The translations under genes were made by a program, and so were the position numbers. Below, piece by piece: positions 17,947 to 25,505 of a stretch of DNA of 64,000 nt (position 1 is the first letter of the stretch; every line of letters starts with the position of its first letter). Below the pieces are notes generated by a model. That model saw only the letters and a program-made list of their open reading frames with translations, did no database searches and had not been told where the DNA came from. Origin of the DNA: Selenomonadaceae bacterium (GTDB lineage Bacteria > Bacillota > Negativicutes > Selenomonadales > Selenomonadaceae); contig JAFYNH010000060.1 of assembly GCA_017549815.1 (NCBI GenBank), positions 1-64,000 of the forward strand, written 5' to 3'.

Positions 17947-17995
17947 GCCGATAATATCACAAGCCAAAAAATTTTTAAACAACGGGGAATCAATC

Positions 17996-18385
17996 ATGAA
18001 TATTTTTTTAGACATTCTGTTTGTCGCGCTGGTAGTTTACTTTGTATTTGCGATTCGTCGCTCAATGCGCATGTCAAAAGCGTCCGTCGCACTCATTGAG
18101 AAATACGAGAACGATAAAAATAATCCGCAACTTATCGAAGATATTTTCGACGCAATCAATTCGGATACTCTGCTACGAAGAATTTTTAAGCAGAACAATG
18201 CGACCAAAAAAGATATTTCGCGGCTCCATGCAAAGCTTATGAAGTGGGGCGACTTCAGGAAATATAATCGCTACGTTCCGATTACGTCTTTTTTCAATGT
18301 CCACACGCTGAATTATCTACTCGAACATAAAAACGACGACGCTAAATCTTTAACGGAAAAGATGATGAATCACTTTCATTTCTAA
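17996..18385 (+). CDS. small membrane-anchored protein of unknown function
   Basis: This 129-residue protein starts with one hydrophobic segment (NIFLDILFVALVVYFVFAI) followed by a basic stop-transfer (RRSMRM). The remainder is a hydrophilic helical cytoplasmic domain (KYENDKNNPQLIEDIFDAIN, KDISRLHAKLMKWGDF). I chose ATG 17996 because GGGG lies eight bases upstream and the hydrophobic segment then forms a normal N-terminal anchor; an open frame runs back to 17852 across the preceding hairpin. No family is recognised. It stands alone, divergent from cbiL, followed by a decayed accessory patch. Confidence 0.65.
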   Translation: MNIFLDILFVALVVYFVFAIRRSMRMSKASVALIEKYENDKNNPQLIEDIFDAINSDTLLRRIFKQNNATKKDISRLHAKLMKWGDFRKYNRYVPITSFFNVHTLNYLLEHKNDDAKSLTEKMMNHFHF

Positions 18386-18404
18386 TTGGAGTTTGTTGGT
18401 AATT

Positions 18405-18720
18405 GAACTTCCCACCGCGTGGCGGGGGATTCTTGAGAAGATTGATTTATGCAACCCGTATTCTCAAAGGTTAGTTCAAATAGCCCATACACGGTCGCCC
18501 GTAGGTCTCCGCTTACTTTTTACTTATCCGCACTACTTTTCAGAGACAAAGCTTCAGGAGGGATAGTGCGCCCTCAAAAACGATTCTGTTTCAAATCGTT
18601 GGTAATAAGTACACTTTTTTAACGTGGTAGTCATCCACAGCTAGAAGATACATTTAGCAAAGCCAAACGTCAAGCGGCGACTCATATTATTCTCGCTGGT
18701 TTAGGATAAAGGCAGAGGCA
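18405..18720 (-). mobile_element. possible IS200/IS605-type 3' end remnant with omega-RNA-like fold
   Basis: This is the main gene-free stretch (18386-18863) of the window. Read on the minus strand, an open frame fragment ends GRTIPPEALSLKSSADK and stop, resembling the tail of TnpB proteins. About 60 bases on come GGCGACCGTGTATGGGC and a terminal hairpin (CCCGCC-ACGC-GGTGGG, 18411-18426) just before AAGTTCAA, the arrangement I associate with the right end and guide-RNA region of IS605-family elements. The tnpB body is gone. The call rests on general resemblance only. Confidence 0.4.
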
Positions 18721-18737
18721 AGTAAAACAAAAAACAG

Positions 18738-18766
18738 GCGACAAAATCTTGACAAAGTGATATAAT
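18738..18766 (+). promoter_or_regulatory. extended -10 promoter of the broken surface-protein gene
   Basis: TATAAT (18761-18766) is preceded by TG one base upstream, an extended -10 element. GCGACA lies 17 bases further up (18738-18743) as a weak -35. A leader of about 90 bases then reaches a strong AAGGGGGGG ribosome site and the ATG at 18864. Confidence 0.65.
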
Positions 18767-18863
18767 GCTTAATAATTGTATGAAAGATTAAGAAACATTT
18801 TTCACAGAAAAAAATTTTTAGGAAACAAGATGTAGGTAAATAGCGTAAGGGGGGGTTTTTATC

Positions 18864-21343
18864 ATGAGGAATAAAGTTTTCATTATACCTTCGGGTTCAG
18901 CAATACCCCTCCCAATACCAATTAAAAGATTTTCAATTCGACCTGCAAAGGTTTGCATTCAGCGGAGGAGATGGCTCGCAAACTAATCTTTATTAAATTG
19001 CAAGCGTCAAAGACTTGCAAAAGCTCGCAAACGACGTGAACGTCGGCAACACCCACTACGGCAAATTCTTCATTGTCACGGCGAACATTGACTTGAGCGG
19101 CATAGCTAACTGGACGCCGATTGGCAAAGGCAACAGCAGTTCTTTCACGGGCACATTCGGCGGCGACAACCACATCATCAGCAACTTAACCATAACGGGC
19201 GAAAGCAATAACGTTGGCTTGTTTGGTTATGTCAGCGGCGGCATGATTAAAAATATCACGCTTACTGATGCCAATATCAGCAACAATACTAGTGTCGGCG
19301 GCATTGTCGGCAACAGCAACAGCGGCACGATTGAGAACTGCGCGGTCAGCGGCAATATCGAAAAGGTCGGGGGCTTCGTCGGCGACAACAAGGGCACGCT
19401 CAACATTACTGACAGCCTCGTTGCTTCTAACGTTATATCAGCCAGCCAGAGCGCGGTTACTTTCGCGAACGGTGATGGCGTCTGCAATATTGAAAATAGT
19501 TACTATGCCCGCACAATAGACACGGTACAAGGCAACGAACTTTGCGTAGTTTCAAATCTTCCCGAAGGCATTACGGCTGAAGTTTTAAGCGGCGAAGAAA
19601 TTGTTTACAACGGTACGACTTACTACAAGCCCAGCACGACCATAAAACTTACCATTACCAATGACTTCAAATACGCTCCCGACACGTTAACATTCAGCGC
19701 GGGCGATAACGAATTTGTCAAGAATGACGACGGCACCTATACGCTCACTTTGAAGGAAAGCGCAGATATTTCCTTCGACGCCCAATTTAAAATCGGCAAT
19801 CTCGAATATGACGCGGAAAACGGCTACTTCAAGATTAAGACTGTCGCCGACTTGCAAGAACTCGCCGCTTATGTAAATGACGGGCACAAGTGCATGAATT
19901 TAACGTTCAAACTCATGAACGACATCGATGTTAGTAGCGCAACTGATTGGGTACGATAGCGCAAAAAAATACACAAGGAAATAGCGGACTGGATCCGGAG
20001 TTTGCAGGCACATTTGACGGACAAGATTACACTATCAAAAATGTTCCGCTGACAAATGCTTTAACTGTAAACAACAGTGACAGCCGCAGTGTCGCCAATG
20101 ACTACAAAGGCGTTCTCAGCGTCGGCTTATTCGTCGGACGCAACTACGGCACGATTGATAACTGCACAGTCAACGGCAAGCGCGGCGGCTTCGTCAATTT
20201 CGATTCGGGCACCATTAGCAACTGCGTTTCGATAATAACCGGCTCCGCTGATTAAAATATCGGCGGTTTCGCGGCGTCAACGAGTGGCAACTTCAGCAAT
20301 AACAGTTACATGAAGGTACATTGCCCGAAGGCGTGGAAGTCACGAGCGGAATTTATGCGACAGATGGCGGCAAGATTTATGTAGCGGGCAACATTACACT
20401 CAGTTCCGCGACCGACATTAAAGGCTTGGAACGTGGCGACGGCGGCAACTACATAGTCAACATTGATTCTAACATTGAGTATGAGCTTGCAAGCGCAGTT
20501 TTGACGAGCCGTACATTTACAGACAGTGACGCAAGCGCAATGACATTGGCGGCTGATATAGTCACGATAGACGGCTCACAGACAGCGAACGCAACACTAA
20601 TTGGAAATGCCAAATCGAATCGATTCTACGGCGGCAACGGTAGCACATTTGTCTATAACACAGGTTCCAATATAATTTACAATTACGCGAGCGACAACAA
20701 AATTAGCCTCAGTTCGGAAAGTGCCTTGAAAGATTTCTATACGAAGAACAGCGACGTAATTTTCCGCGTTGACAGTGGCTATATCACCGTTAAGGGCGCG
20801 GCTGATAAATCAATCACGCTTGAGCAAGGCGATAAGACTTTCTTTTACAGAAACGGTGAGCTGACTGACGGCGAAACGGTAATTCTGCCTGCAACATTCA
20901 ACAGCGAATATATACTTAACGGCAAAGCGAACGTCGATGCCTCCAGACGCACTGCGGCAATTAAAATCACGGGCACAAATGCGGCGAACTCAATCATAGG
21001 CGGCGCGAAAAACGATACACTCTACGGGGGCGCAGGAGCTGATACACTTTGGGGTAACAAAGGAAATGATACGCTCTACGGCGGCGACGGTAATGATACG
21101 TTTATCTTCAAAGCGGGCGACGGCAAGGACACCATACTTGACTTCGCAAGTGGAGACATCTTGAAAATACTCGACGCAGACGGAAATGCGAGCAAGTTCA
21201 GTAAGGCGTCTTATAGTAGCGGTAAGTTGACGCTGACGGTTGCGGACAGTGGAGGCACCATTTATCTTAAGAACCTAACTACTAAGACAAACATCAATAT
21301 TAACGGCACGATTTATCACGTAAGTGGCAAAACTATCAAATAA
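18864..21343 (+). pseudogene. broken GLUG-repeat / RTX calcium-binding surface protein
   Basis: The remains encode a secreted or surface protein. Conceptual reading gives a family-type N terminus (FDLQRFAFSGGDGSQTN from 18937), GLUG-like repeats (NWTPIGKGNSSSFTGTFGG, NNVGLFGYVSGGMIKNITL, TSVGGIVGNSNSGTIENC), and RTX repeats near the C terminus (KNDTLYGGAGADTLWGNKGN, DTLYGGDGNDTF) with DGKDTILDF after them. It is interrupted repeatedly. The ATG at 18864 is out of frame with 18937. TAA at 18994 sits where a Tyr-Leu-Ile would be expected. A frameshift near 19950 ends the second block with TAG at 19957. TAA at 20253 and another shift before 20321 follow. The remaining open blocks are about 19015-19959, 19947-20255 and 20321-21343. 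Promoter, ribosome site and terminator look intact, so decay may be recent; sequencing error cannot explain so many lesions easily. Confidence 0.8.
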
Positions 21344-21363
21344 CTTTAAGCAGTAAAACTTAA

Positions 21364-21398
21364 AGAGGTTTCCTAAAATTAAGGAGACCTCTTTTTTT
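21364..21398 (+). terminator. rho-independent terminator after the broken RTX gene
   Basis: AGAGGTTTCC pairs with GGAGACCTCT (one T-G pair) around TAAAATTAA and is followed by seven T. It lies about 20 bases after the stop at 21343. Confidence 0.9.
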
Positions 21399-21463
21399 CA
21401 TGACTTGCGAATAATTTTCTTGCGAAGTAATTTATCAGATATGGCATACATAAGCTCCCGAAT

Positions 21464-22843
21464 TCATTTTGAAAATTTAGCGTTAAAAATTTGCGCAACA
21501 GCCTCAACATGCGACGTAAAAGGGAACATGTCGACAGGCTGAATTTTTTTTGTCCGATAACCGAGTTCGTCAAGGATTTTCAAGTCGCGGGCTAAAGTTG
21601 CGGGGTTGCAGGAGACGTAGATAATTTTTTCGGGTTTCATATCAGCGAAAGTCTCAAGAACCTTTTTATCGCAACCTGCGCGGGGCGGGTCGACAATCAC
21701 AACTTCGGCAAAAATCCCGTCGTTAAAAAGTTTTGGAAGGACTTTTACGGCGTCCCCTACTATAAATTCTGCGTTGCGGATATTATTTTCGCGGGCATTT
21801 TTAATAGCGTCGGCGATTGCAGAGCTTACAACTTCAACGCCGATAACTTTCCGAACTTTTTTAGCCATAAACAGCGAAATCGTTCCCGTGCCGCAATAAG
21901 CGTCGATAATCGTTTCATTTCCGCGCAATTCGGCGAAGTTTCGGGCAGTTTTATAAAGAATTTCAGCCTGCGCGGTGTTGACTTGGAAAAATGAACGCGC
22001 CGAGATATTAAACGTCAACTTGCCGATTTTGTCATGGATAGTCGGCTTGCCGTATAAAATTTTGGTGTCGCGACCGAGAATAACGTTGTTGTGGAAAGTT
22101 TGGACGTTCTGTTGAATGCTCGTGACTTCGGGGAGTTCTTTAATCAAAGCGCGGACAAAATTCTTTTCGTTAGGGAAATTTTTCGTGGCGGTGACAATGA
22201 CAATCATAAATTCGCCGTCAATGCCGACTCTGCCCATAACGTGGCGCAAAAATCCTTTATGCGTGTCCTCATTATAGGGCTGAATGTTAAATTTTTTGGC
22301 GACGTTGCGGACGGCGGCAAGAATTTTATCGTTGCCTTCGTTTTGAATCAGACAAGATTGCGTGTCAATGATTTTGTGACTGCCGCGAGCATAGCAACCG
22401 ATTTTTAAATCCTTGCCAACGGGGAATTGCATTTTATTACGATAGCGCAGGGGATTATCCATGCCGAGAGTATCAAAAATTTCGACGCCGTTAAGCTTGC
22501 CGATTCGTTCAATGGCGTCGACGACCTGTTGACGTTTCCATTTCAACTGCGCGGGATAACTCAAATGTTGAAGTTGACAGCCGCCGCAATCTTTATAAAG
22601 CGGGCAGAACGGCTCGACGCGCTCCGGAGAACTTTTAATGACTTCGACGAGCCGAGCAATCGCATAATTTTTCTTGACAGTCTCAATCTCCGCCAAAATT
22701 TCTTCATCGGGCAATGCGCCTTCGACAAAAATCGTCAACCCGTCAATCTCTTCATTCCTCATTCCTAATTCCAAATTCCTAATTGCCTTTCCGACTCCCT
22801 CGCCTGATGAACCTAATCCATGAATTTTAATTTGCTGTGGCAT
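21464..22843 (-). CDS. rlmD: 23S rRNA (uracil-C5)-methyltransferase, RlmD/RumA family
   Basis: This enzyme methylates a uracil of 23S rRNA (U1939 type) with S-adenosylmethionine. The 459 residues contain an N-terminal TRAM domain, a four-Cys iron-sulfur site (CPLYKDCGGCQLQHL and a Cys at CLIQNEG), FFQVNTAQAEILY, the SAM motif IDAYCGTGTISLFMA, VIVDPPRAGCDKKVLE and the catalytic SCNPATLARDL. An oddity is that within the TRAM loop, around residues 21-33, an extra IRNLELGMRNEEI is encoded by in-frame copies of the window's heptamer repeat (22750-22792). The start overlaps the end of ribF by 17 bases, so the two are translationally coupled. Members with Firmicutes roots are also named RlmCD, so the exact uridine target is uncertain. 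Confidence 0.92.
   Translation of the reverse strand: MPQQIKIHGLGSSGEGVGKAIRNLELGMRNEEIDGLTIFVEGALPDEEILAEIETVKKNYAIARLVEVIKSSPERVEPFCPLYKDCGGCQLQHLSYPAQLKWKRQQVVDAIERIGKLNGVEIFDTLGMDNPLRYRNKMQFPVGKDLKIGCYARGSHKIIDTQSCLIQNEGNDKILAAVRNVAKKFNIQPYNEDTHKGFLRHVMGRVGIDGEFMIVIVTATKNFPNEKNFVRALIKELPEVTSIQQNVQTFHNNVILGRDTKILYGKPTIHDKIGKLTFNISARSFFQVNTAQAEILYKTARNFAELRGNETIIDAYCGTGTISLFMAKKVRKVIGVEVVSSAIADAIKNARENNIRNAEFIVGDAVKVLPKLFNDGIFAEVVIVDPPRAGCDKKVLETFADMKPEKIIYVSCNPATLARDLKILDELGYRTKKIQPVDMFPFTSHVEAVAQIFNAKFSK
22750..22792. repeat. heptamer repeat inserted in frame within rlmD
   Basis: Plus-strand copies ATTCCTC, ATTCCTA, ATTCCAA, ATTCCTA stand in tandem, the same heptamer found in the intergenic hairpins. 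Here it is translated on the minus strand as RNLELGMRNEE. Only one arm is present, so no hairpin forms. Confidence 0.75.
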
Positions 22844-23750
22844 TTTGCATAATCCTCAAATCCTCGTTAAGTTGAGCCTTAAGCTCCTCGACCGACGCAA
22901 AAATTTTTTCATCGCGCAGTTTGCTGACGAAACCGACAAAAATTTCTTCGCCGTAAATATTTTCGCTGAACTTATCGATAAAAACTTCCAGACGCCTCCG
23001 CGCAACCTTAAAAGTCGGATTGTCGCCGATATTGGCAATGCCGTTATAAAATTTGTCGCGAACTTTGACGCGAACGATATACGCGCCGTTCGGTAGCATA
23101 GCTCTATGGTCGGCGATTTCAATGTTAGCAGTCGGAAAGCCGATTTTGCGCCCGCGCTTATCGCCATTAACGACTTCGCCCGCATAAGTGAAATTTCTGC
23201 CGAGTAATTGATTAGCTGAATTTAAATCGCCCGCCGCAATCAACGCCCGAATCCGCGTACTGCTGACGGTTTTTCTGTCTATAGTAAAAGTTTGACAGAC
23301 TTCCGCCTTAAAGCCGTAATTTTCACCCTCGCGCAGAAGCATACGTCCATTACCGCGACCAAAACGCCCGAAAGTGTAATTTTGTCCCGTGACGACGTAA
23401 GCGGGCGCGATTTTATCTTGAAGGAGTTCCAAAAATTCTTCAGGCGATTTTTTACTTAGCTCTTTGGTAAAAGGAATCTCAATCAGCACGTCGACGCCCA
23501 TATCATTAAAAATTTCGCGGCGAAGATTTTTACTGCCAATCATGAGCGGCGCATCTTCGGGAGCAATGACGCTTAGCGGGTGATTCGAGAACGTAAAAAT
23601 AATCGAAGTGCCGCCGATTTTTTTAGCGGTATCGATAGCATGACGGATAACGGTTGCGTGACCGAGATGAACGCCGTCGAACATGCCGAGCGCGACGACC
23701 GGTTGAGGATATTTTTTAGTTAAGGCGGTAATTTTTTTTATAATCTCCAA
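22827..23750 (-). CDS. ribF: bifunctional riboflavin kinase / FAD synthetase
   Basis: It phosphorylates riboflavin to FMN and adenylylates FMN to FAD. The FAD synthetase half carries ALGMFDGVHLGHATVIRHA and ends with STRIRALIAAGDLNSANQLL. The riboflavin kinase half has GRKIGFPTANIEI and NGAYIVRVKV, NGIANIGDNPTF. I choose TTG 23750 as start because AGGAGG lies nine bases upstream and the resulting length of 307 residues matches the family; the open frame continues upstream through repeat sequence (SDPLPLSLTPFPLSLRR), which is not RibF-like. The 3' end overlaps rlmD by 17 bases. Confidence 0.92.
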   Translation of the reverse strand: MEIIKKITALTKKYPQPVVALGMFDGVHLGHATVIRHAIDTAKKIGGTSIIFTFSNHPLSVIAPEDAPLMIGSKNLRREIFNDMGVDVLIEIPFTKELSKKSPEEFLELLQDKIAPAYVVTGQNYTFGRFGRGNGRMLLREGENYGFKAEVCQTFTIDRKTVSSTRIRALIAAGDLNSANQLLGRNFTYAGEVVNGDKRGRKIGFPTANIEIADHRAMLPNGAYIVRVKVRDKFYNGIANIGDNPTFKVARRRLEVFIDKFSENIYGEEIFVGFVSKLRDEKIFASVEELKAQLNEDLRIMQNATAN

Positions 23751-23763
23751 GCCAAAGAACCTC

Positions 23764-23852
23764 CTAAGGGATAAGGGAAAAGGGGTCAGAGATAAGGGTA
23801 AGGGGTCAGAAAAAACTTTTCCCCTAACCACTGAACCCTAGCCCCTATTCTC
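23764..23852. repeat. intergenic hairpin repeat, AAGGGATAAGGG variant
   Basis: Left arm units such as AAGGGATAAGGGAAAAGGGG are followed by a complementary right arm (CTTTTCCCCTAACC, ACCCTAGCCCCTATTCTC). It differs from the TAGGAAT arrays but has the same plan: short G-rich tandem units, loop, C-rich complement. It separates the YgbA-like gene from ribF. Confidence 0.6.
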
Positions 23853-24356
23853 TTATTTCTTCTTGCGTTTCTTAGATTTTTTAGGCGAGCGAGTGGCATT
23901 GGCGAGTTTATTCTTCATTTTCTCTTCCTGTTCTTTTTGCTTATCGGTAGATTTTTTATCGCGTTGCATTTTGGCATATTCCGCGCCAAGCCCCGCGATT
24001 TTATGTTTAACCGTCATAATCGGGTGGGAGAGGAGCATTTTCTTTTGCCCGCCCTTCATAATCGCCAAAAAGTCATTGGTAAAGCGTTCGCCGAAACAAG
24101 GCGTCTCGCACTGTTCGCAAATCGGCTTGCCGATACCGTAGGGGCAACGGCTGATTTTAATCATGACAGTCGAGAGGACAGCGGTACACTTCGCGCAGAG
24201 TTTGCCGTCGGTCGTGCCGTGATTGTCGTTACAATATTTGCCAAAAGTCTTGCGGATATTTTCTTTTTCCTTAGGAACGTTATTTTTCAATTCAGGCTCC
24301 TTGCGCTTAGGCAGGATACTTTTCACTTTATCTTTAAGCTTGTCGAGAATTCCCAT
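23853..24356 (-). CDS. YgbA-like (nitrous oxide-stimulated promoter family) protein
   Basis: This 167-residue protein has the Cys pattern of the YgbA_NO family: YCNDNHGTTDGKLCAKC, CPYGIGKPICEQCETPCF, which could bind a metal or iron-sulfur cluster. ENIRKTFGKYC and LLSHPIMTVKHKIAG also fit. Both ends are strongly basic (KDKVKSILPKRK at the start; KKSKKRKKK at the end), unusual extensions relative to short E. coli YgbA. The ATG has AAAGGAG upstream. The family's function is not established beyond its link with nitrosative stress in enterobacteria. It is followed by ribF and rlmD on the same strand. Confidence 0.8.
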   Translation of the reverse strand: MGILDKLKDKVKSILPKRKEPELKNNVPKEKENIRKTFGKYCNDNHGTTDGKLCAKCTAVLSTVMIKISRCPYGIGKPICEQCETPCFGERFTNDFLAIMKGGQKKMLLSHPIMTVKHKIAGLGAEYAKMQRDKKSTDKQKEQEEKMKNKLANATRSPKKSKKRKKK

Positions 24357-24376
24357 AGTTAAACTCCTTTCGCGGT

Positions 24377-24421
24377 AGAAACTAGTCCCTAGTCCCTAAA
24401 TCCTAGTCCCTAATTCTAATT
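24377..24421. repeat. one-armed heptamer repeat (CTAGTCC units)
   Basis: Tandem CTAGTCC/CTAAATC/CTAATTC units, equivalent to the right arm of the hairpin repeats found elsewhere, stand alone in the gap before the GrpE-Hsp70-HerA operon. Confidence 0.6.
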
Positions 24422-24423
24422 GC

Positions 24424-24450
24424 CGCGCAGGATAAAAGCAAGCCGCGCAG
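24424..24450. repeat. two direct copies of the dispersed CCGCGCAG motif
   Basis: CCGCGCAGGAT and CCGCGCAGAAT start 20 bases apart in a non-coding gap. This shows that the abundant 7-mer CGCGCAG is not simply a product of codon choice. Confidence 0.7.
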
Positions 24451-24502
24451 AATTTTTTAAGCCGCTAATTTTTAATCCCGAAAAGGATTTTAAGCATCGG
24501 CG

Positions 24503-24520
24503 TTGAAAAAATGTTTTCAA
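24503..24520. promoter_or_regulatory. palindrome TTGAAAA-AATG-TTTTCAA upstream of the six-gene operon
   Basis: A perfect 7-base inverted repeat with a 4-base centre lies about 60 bases before the first ATG of the operon. It is a candidate operator or part of the promoter region; I could not place a convincing -35/-10 pair around it. Confidence 0.35.
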
Positions 24521-24578
24521 AATCAGACAGCGATTAAAAAAGTCGCAGGTTCATTTTCTTTTCTGTGAGGTACACTTT

Positions 24579-25493
24579 ATGAATAAATACGAATTTCTGA
24601 GGTGGCTCGACGACCCCGACATCAAAGAAAAAATTCTAAAAATCGTCGCGGAGCCAAAAAAATTTCCAGAGCCCGAAGAAAAATTTTTAACCAATGACAA
24701 CGAGCTTGATAATCTGCGCGGAGAAAATTCTCGACTCGAAAACGACTTGTCGGAGACTCAACAGCGCGTCAATGATTTAGAACGACAAATTAAATCGGCG
24801 CAGTATAAAAATTCGCGCTTGGAAAATGATTTGGCAAGTTCCCAACAGCGCGTTAAAGATTTAGAACAACAAATTCAAAACGCGCAGTACAGAAATTCGC
24901 GGCTGGAAAATTCCTTGTCGCAATCGGAGCAAAGTTCGCGTGCTCTTAAAAATAAATTGGAAGAGTGGCAAAGAACTTTCAATCGCGAACAACAACACGC
25001 CAATAATTTACAACGCGAACTCGACGCCGCCAACGATAAAATTTCCGAGCTTAATTCGCTACTGCAAGCGCGATTTGCTCACGGCTGGGAATTGTTCCAA
25101 AAATATCAGAGCGTCGGCTCACATGCTCGGCAACTATTGCAGGGCGTCTTCCCGCACGAAAATTTTACGTCGTTCATCTGCGGCGGAGCGCAAGTTAATT
25201 CGCTTGAAACGCTTTGGGAAGTGTTGCGCGAATGCGTCATGAATCGTCGGCAACAGGACGCCGAGATTTTAGGAGAAATTTTCGAGTATTGTTTGGAACT
25301 AGTTAATGCGTCGAAAGCGCAGGCGAGTTATTCTATTTTGCCCGTCAATGTCGGCGACCGTTTTGATTCGGACGTTCATATTGAGGCTCCGGGTAGTCGC
25401 GCTCAAGGGACAGTCGCCGCCGTCTATTTGCCCGGTTATCGCAACGACTACAGCGGAAAAATTATCAGAAAATCTATCGTTCAAGTAAGTTAA
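24579..25493 (+). CDS. coiled-coil protein with GrpE-like C-terminal domain
   Basis: This 304-residue protein has three parts. Residues 1-45 are a short helical head (EFLRWLDDPDIKEKILKIV). Residues about 45-165 are a long coiled coil containing three near-identical units (RLENDLSETQQRVNDLERQI, RLENDLASSQQRVKDLEQQI, then RLENSLSQSEQ). The C terminus resembles the beta-domain of GrpE, the nucleotide-exchange factor of DnaK: VGDRFDSDVHIEAPG, GTVAAVYLPGYR and IIRKSIVQV, matching the GD-FD---H-A...G-V--V---GY-----IIR---V-V pattern. The next gene, 12 bases downstream, is an Hsp70-like ATPase, which supports an exchange-factor or adaptor role. It is the first gene of the operon, with GTGAGG before the ATG. 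The GrpE similarity is by eye and needs a profile search. Confidence 0.7.
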   Translation: MNKYEFLRWLDDPDIKEKILKIVAEPKKFPEPEEKFLTNDNELDNLRGENSRLENDLSETQQRVNDLERQIKSAQYKNSRLENDLASSQQRVKDLEQQIQNAQYRNSRLENSLSQSEQSSRALKNKLEEWQRTFNREQQHANNLQRELDAANDKISELNSLLQARFAHGWELFQKYQSVGSHARQLLQGVFPHENFTSFICGGAQVNSLETLWEVLRECVMNRRQQDAEILGEIFEYCLELVNASKAQASYSILPVNVGDRFDSDVHIEAPGSRAQGTVAAVYLPGYRNDYSGKIIRKSIVQVS

Positions 25494-25505
25494 GGAGTTG
25501 TTCTT

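Noticed and set aside
17859-17995. Cobalamin riboswitch before cbiL
   Set aside because: The leader is under 140 bases, lacks the B12-box-like GCCACTG and has only a terminator-like hairpin facing the other way.
18749-18766. TTGACA next to TATAAT upstream of the broken RTX gene
   Set aside because: The two hexamers are separated by only 6 bases, far from the usual 16-18; the -10 with its TG extension and a weak GCGACA at 17 bases were used instead.
24377-24450. Short repeats in the gap before the Hsp70-HerA operon as a CRISPR array
   Set aside because: Units are 7-8 bases, degenerate and without unique spacers; they belong to the heptamer and CGCGCAG families. No cas genes are present.
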